A stretch of 64,000 nt of DNA. It comes from Nannocystis pusilla. GTDB lineage: Bacteria > Myxococcota_A > Polyangia > Nannocystales > Nannocystaceae. The notes under the pieces are model-generated. The model searched no databases. It worked only from the letters and a program-made list of their open reading frames with translations, and was not told the DNA's origin. The stretch spans positions 124,001-188,000 of the forward strand of contig NZ_JAIRAU010000059.1 of assembly GCF_020073745.1 (NCBI RefSeq), given 5' to 3'. The position numbers were made by a program, and so were the translations under genes. How positions within the stretch are numbered: position 1 is the first letter of the stretch; the number at the start of each line of letters is the position of its first letter. Shown here in pieces: positions 61,024 through 64,000 of this stretch.

Positions 61024-62367
61024 ATGCCTCGCCGTCCCCTCGCACGTCGCACCTTCCTCCGCGGCGCGGCCCAGGCCGTGATCGCCTTGCCCCTGCTCGA
61101 GGCCATGCTCGACAATCACGGCGCCGCGCTGGCCGGCGGGGGGCCGCTGCCGACCCGCTTCATGACGTGGTTCTTCGGCAACGGCGTGCTGCTGCCGCGC
61201 TTCGAGCCAGCCGCGGTCGGCCCCGACTATCCGCTGAGCGAGCAGCTGGCGCCGCTCGCCGAGGTGCGCGACTACGTGACGGTGTTGACGGGGCTGCAGA
61301 ACCGCTGCGAGAAGATCATCACCCACCACGAGGGGATGACGGCCTTCAACGGGCACACGATGGTGGAGGTCGACGGCCTGTTCTCGAAGGCGGGCGGGCC
61401 GACGATCGACCAGCTCGTCGCGCAGGCCGTCGGCGACGCCACGCCGATCGCGTCGGTGCACCTCGGGATCTCCAAGCACGTCAGCATCATGGACTCCGGC
61501 ACGACGATGTTCGCGCTGTCGCACAAGGGCCCGAACGAGCCGCAGTACCCGAAGTTCAACCCGCAGGAGGTGTGGACCGAGCTGTTCGGCGCGTTCGTGC
61601 CGCGGCCCGACGACCGCGCGCTGCGGACCAGCATCCTCGACGCGGTCCGCGATGACGTGTCGCGCCTGCGCGCCCGCCTCGGCAAGCACGACAACCAGCG
61701 CCTCGACGCCCACCTCGACGGGGTGGCGGCGCTCGAGAAGAAGATCACTGCGGCGACGCCGCTGTGCGGCCTGCCCGACATGCCGGGCGAGGCCAACGTC
61801 GACGTCGACGGCCGCGAGCCGATCACGGCGGTCAACGACGTGATGAGCGACCTGCTGGTGTACGCGTTCGCCTGCGACATCACCCGCGTGGCCAGCTGCC
61901 TGTTCATCGGCGGCGCCGCCGAGACGGTGTTCTCCGAGATCGGGCAGTCGGCCGGCCACCACTTCCACACCCACGACGCGAACGCCCAGGACCTCGTCCA
62001 CGACGGGGTCGTGTACATCATGGAGCGCTTCGCCGACCTGCTGAAGAAGTTCAAGGCGTGGCAGGACGTCGACGGCACGAACCTGCTCGACTCGACGATC
62101 ATCTACTGCAGCTCGGACTGCGCCGAGGGCCTCTCGCACACGATCGCCCGCCAGCCGATCATCCTCGCCGGCCACGGCCGCGATCAATTGATCTACCCCG
62201 GGATCCACCATCAGGTCACGCCGTTCCCGTTCAGCGACGGCAACATGTCGGACGTGCTGCTGACGTGCCTGCGGGCGTTCGACCCGACGGCGGCGTCGAT
62301 CGGCAGCGGGGCGCCGATGTCGACCACGCCGCTGCGGGCGATCGCGGGGCCGGCGTTCGCGGGATAG
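61024..62367 (+). CDS. DUF1552 secreted protein (Tat signal)
   Basis: 447 residues. The N-terminus RRPLARRTFLRGAAQAVIALPLLEAM is a twin-arginine signal. The body has RFMTWFFGNGVLLPRFEPAAVGPDYPLSEQLAPLAEVRDYVTVLTGLQN, HHEGMTAFNGH, SIDQ-like TIDQLVAQAVGD, SDLLVYAFACDITRVASCLFIGGAA, HFHTHDANAQ and LDSTIIYCSSDCAEGLSHTIARQPIILAGHG. This matches DUF1552, related to the sulfatase/alkaline-phosphatase-like DUF1501 group. It starts nine bp after the DUF1592 gene with a GGAG ribosome site, so the two form an operon. Confidence 0.92.
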   Translation: MPRRPLARRTFLRGAAQAVIALPLLEAMLDNHGAALAGGGPLPTRFMTWFFGNGVLLPRFEPAAVGPDYPLSEQLAPLAEVRDYVTVLTGLQNRCEKIITHHEGMTAFNGHTMVEVDGLFSKAGGPTIDQLVAQAVGDATPIASVHLGISKHVSIMDSGTTMFALSHKGPNEPQYPKFNPQEVWTELFGAFVPRPDDRALRTSILDAVRDDVSRLRARLGKHDNQRLDAHLDGVAALEKKITAATPLCGLPDMPGEANVDVDGREPITAVNDVMSDLLVYAFACDITRVASCLFIGGAAETVFSEIGQSAGHHFHTHDANAQDLVHDGVVYIMERFADLLKKFKAWQDVDGTNLLDSTIIYCSSDCAEGLSHTIARQPIILAGHGRDQLIYPGIHHQVTPFPFSDGNMSDVLLTCLRAFDPTAASIGSGAPMSTTPLRAIAGPAFAG

Positions 62368-62518
62368 AGCGGCACGGCGTCTCCGAGGTACTCCTGTCGA
62401 CGCCCGTCCTTGGGCGAAAGCTGCCCCTCGCCAGAAAGGAAGCGTCAGGGCGCAAACGGCGCCCCCTCATGTCAACGCACCGTCAGTCCCTGGTGGTGAG
62501 GGTAAAAATGCCCCGGTT

Positions 62519-63878
62519 TAGCAGGATGCTGAAAAAAGACTTGGATGTTCGAATATGAGCCGTCGCCGCGGTCCCGAGCGCCTGTACAAGAGGGCTTGTT
62601 GGGCCGCAGCCTTCGTGCGGGAGGCATCCGGGCCTCTTCGGGGCAGGGGGGGACCCCCAGCCCGGCGGGCCTCATGCGATGGGCAGCAGCAGCTTGGCCA
62701 TCCGAAGCAGGTTGTAGGCGGCGCCGATGAGAAGTGACGCCATCTCGTTGCGCTGCTTTCCTCGGAATCGGGTCTTGCGGTAGTTGGCGACTGTCTTCTC
62801 CCAGCCGAAGATCTCCTCGATCCGCTTCCGGAATCGCTGGCTGAGCAGATAGCCCTCGTGTCTCGAGGTGCGGCCGTCGATCGCCGAACCGCCGCTGCGG
62901 CCCGTGTTCATGGCCACATGCGGTGTGACGCCGATCCGGCGGCAGCCTTCGACGAAGTCGCGTGTATCGTAGCCCTTATCGGCGGCGACCGTGCGTCGGC
63001 TTCGTGTAGGATCGTTGCGCTCGAGCATCATGTACGCGGCCTCGACCTCGGCGCGTCCATGCGCGTGCGTGATGCACATGTCGACGATGAGTCCGTTGCG
63101 GTTCTCCATCAGCACGTGCTGCGCATACGACAGTTTGGCCTCCTTGCCGTTGCCCTTGCGCGCGAGCCTGGCCTCCGGATCGGTCGTCGACGCGTGCGTC
63201 TCGTTGCCGCGCTTCTCGCCATGGAAATCGACAGTCGGGTTCTTCGCGTCTTCGACCGGCGGCTTCTCCTCGACCGGCGGCTTCTCCTCGACCGACTCGT
63301 CCTTGCGCTTGAAACTTTTGAGCGACGCCCAAGCCTCGATCAGCGTGCCGTCGACCGAGAAATGCTCGCTGCTCATCAGTCCGGCGGCCTTCGCCTGGCC
63401 CACGACCAGCGCGAAGAACTCGCGGGCCACGTCGTGATCCATGAGCCGCTCGCGGTTCTTCGTAAAGGTTGTCGGATGGAACGCATCCTCGGTCATGTCC
63501 ATGTCGAGGAACCACCGGAACAAGAGGTTGTAGCTCAGCTGGCTGCAGAACATCCGGTCGCTGCGAACCGAGAACAGGGCCATCAGCAGTGTCGCCTTGA
63601 GCAACGACTCCGGCGGGATCGATGGCCGCCCGACGTTCGAGTACATGCCCTCGAACACCGGCGCGAGGTCCTTCAGCGCCGCATCGACGAGCTGCTTCAC
63701 CGCGCGCAGCGGGTGCCGCTCGGGAATCCTCGACTCGGGCGAGACGAGGCAGATCATGCTGGACTGGGGGGCCTTGGTGCCGCGCATACGGTCAATGTAC
63801 GAAATCGCGCATGCCCGGCAAGGCCCTCAGTTCCGTCTCCGGCGTGTGGTTACGCCGGCCTTTTTCAGCACCCTGTTA
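62519..63878 (-). mobile_element. IS5/IS1182-type insertion sequence
   Basis: Inverted ends: TAGCAGGATGCTGAAAAA at the left (62519 onward) and TTTTTCAGCACCCTGTTA at the right (63861-63878), matching at 16 of 18 positions. Between them is one DDE transposase gene on the minus strand. Total length about 1.36 kb. The element lies between the DUF1552 gene and the gene starting at 63949 and breaks no recognised gene. Confidence 0.75.
62672..63787 (-). CDS. IS5-family DDE transposase
   Basis: 371 residues. The N-terminal DUF772 part reads RHPLRAVKQLVDAALKDLAPVFEGMYSNVGRPSIPPESLLKATLLMALFSVRSDRMFCSQLSYNLLFRWFLDMDMTEDAFHPTTFTKNRERL. The DDE domain has HFSVDGTLIEAWAS (first D), HASTTDPEARLARKGNGKEAKLSYAQHVLMENRNGLIVD and VAADKGYDTRDFVEGCR (second D), then FRKRIEEIFGWEKTVANYRKTRFRGKQ (E and the Y-R-E-like motif). 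An E-E-K-P-P-V repeat interrupts the linker at about residues 172-185. Full length and catalytic residues are present, so it may be active. Confidence 0.9.
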   Translation of the reverse strand: MRGTKAPQSSMICLVSPESRIPERHPLRAVKQLVDAALKDLAPVFEGMYSNVGRPSIPPESLLKATLLMALFSVRSDRMFCSQLSYNLLFRWFLDMDMTEDAFHPTTFTKNRERLMDHDVAREFFALVVGQAKAAGLMSSEHFSVDGTLIEAWASLKSFKRKDESVEEKPPVEEKPPVEDAKNPTVDFHGEKRGNETHASTTDPEARLARKGNGKEAKLSYAQHVLMENRNGLIVDMCITHAHGRAEVEAAYMMLERNDPTRSRRTVAADKGYDTRDFVEGCRRIGVTPHVAMNTGRSGGSAIDGRTSRHEGYLLSQRFRKRIEEIFGWEKTVANYRKTRFRGKQRNEMASLLIGAAYNLLRMAKLLLPIA

Positions 63879-63948
63879 GGGGGGCGGTGGCGTTTCTCTC
63901 CTGGCCGACTGAATTGCCGGCGACCCGAGGCCGGGATACTTTGAGCCC

Positions 63949-64000
63949 ATGTCCTCGAGCTCTCGGTCTGGCCTCGTACTCGCGTTCACGGTCGGACTGG
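63949..64000 (+). CDS. Start of a secreted or membrane protein (cut by the window end)
   Basis: Only 17 codons are visible: MSSSSRSGLVLAFTVGL, which looks like the beginning of a signal peptide. The product cannot be named. Confidence 0.35.
   Translation, partial: MSSSSRSGLVLAFTVGL

Overview
The window is about 70% GC, with dense coding on both strands. It carries many secreted lipoproteins with Thr/Ser/Gly/Asp-rich linkers, eukaryote-like Ser/Thr kinases, WD40 and ankyrin proteins, FIST/STAS signalling proteins and DUF1552/DUF1592 pairs. This gene mix points to a myxobacterium, most likely of the Nannocystis/Plesiocystis type; that placement is an inference from gene content.

Layout. (1) 0-4.0 kb: end of a metallophosphoesterase gene, an AhpD-like selenoprotein with an in-frame TGA, a tRNA-like Y RNA candidate followed by rsr (bacterial Ro60), and a lipoprotein. 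(2) 4.54-33.41 kb: a probable integrated island. It splits one DUF3179 selenoprotein gene exactly at its SECIS hairpin: the 5' half ends at 4558 and the 3' half resumes at 33394. An 18-bp sequence, CCACACCGGTCTGGTGTG, is present at both ends, and a truncated tyrosine integrase lies just inside the right end. The left end of the island carries an intact DUF3179 selenoprotein gene. The rest holds a low-GC cyclase-like gene broken by an IS110 element, a methyltransferase/TetR pair with three matching operators, and a 20-kb zinc-homeostasis cluster. (3) 33.4-37.6 kb: gene fragments, including the 3' half of the split DUF3179 gene, two further DUF3179 tails, a HEAT-like fragment and a truncated lipoprotein. 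(4) 37.6-64 kb: chromosome-like region with FIST/GAF/STAS and sigma-factor signalling, two Ser/Thr kinases, a TOS1-like plus GH128 glucan-degrading pair, DUF1592/DUF1552, and an IS5-type element. Small ATGTCC/GGACAT hairpins are scattered here, one of them inside a kinase gene.

How the genes work together. The zinc cluster has a Fur-family repressor (Zur), a MerC-like protein, a His-rich lipoprotein with a TonB receptor, three COG0523 (CobW/ZigA) metallochaperone GTPases, a pseudo-GTPase, a WD40 protein, an FAD oxidoreductase, a His/Cys-rich lipoprotein and an ABC-2 exporter or importer. Five copies of an operator TGCAA-N5-TTGCA sit at the starts of these transcription units and at no other place I noticed, so the cluster reads as one zinc-starvation regulon. 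Selenocysteine genes on both sides of the island boundary imply that the host has the Sec machinery (selA, selB, selC, selD), none of which is in this window.

Limits: all calls come from reading translations, motifs and repeats by eye. No database search, structure prediction or alignment score was available.
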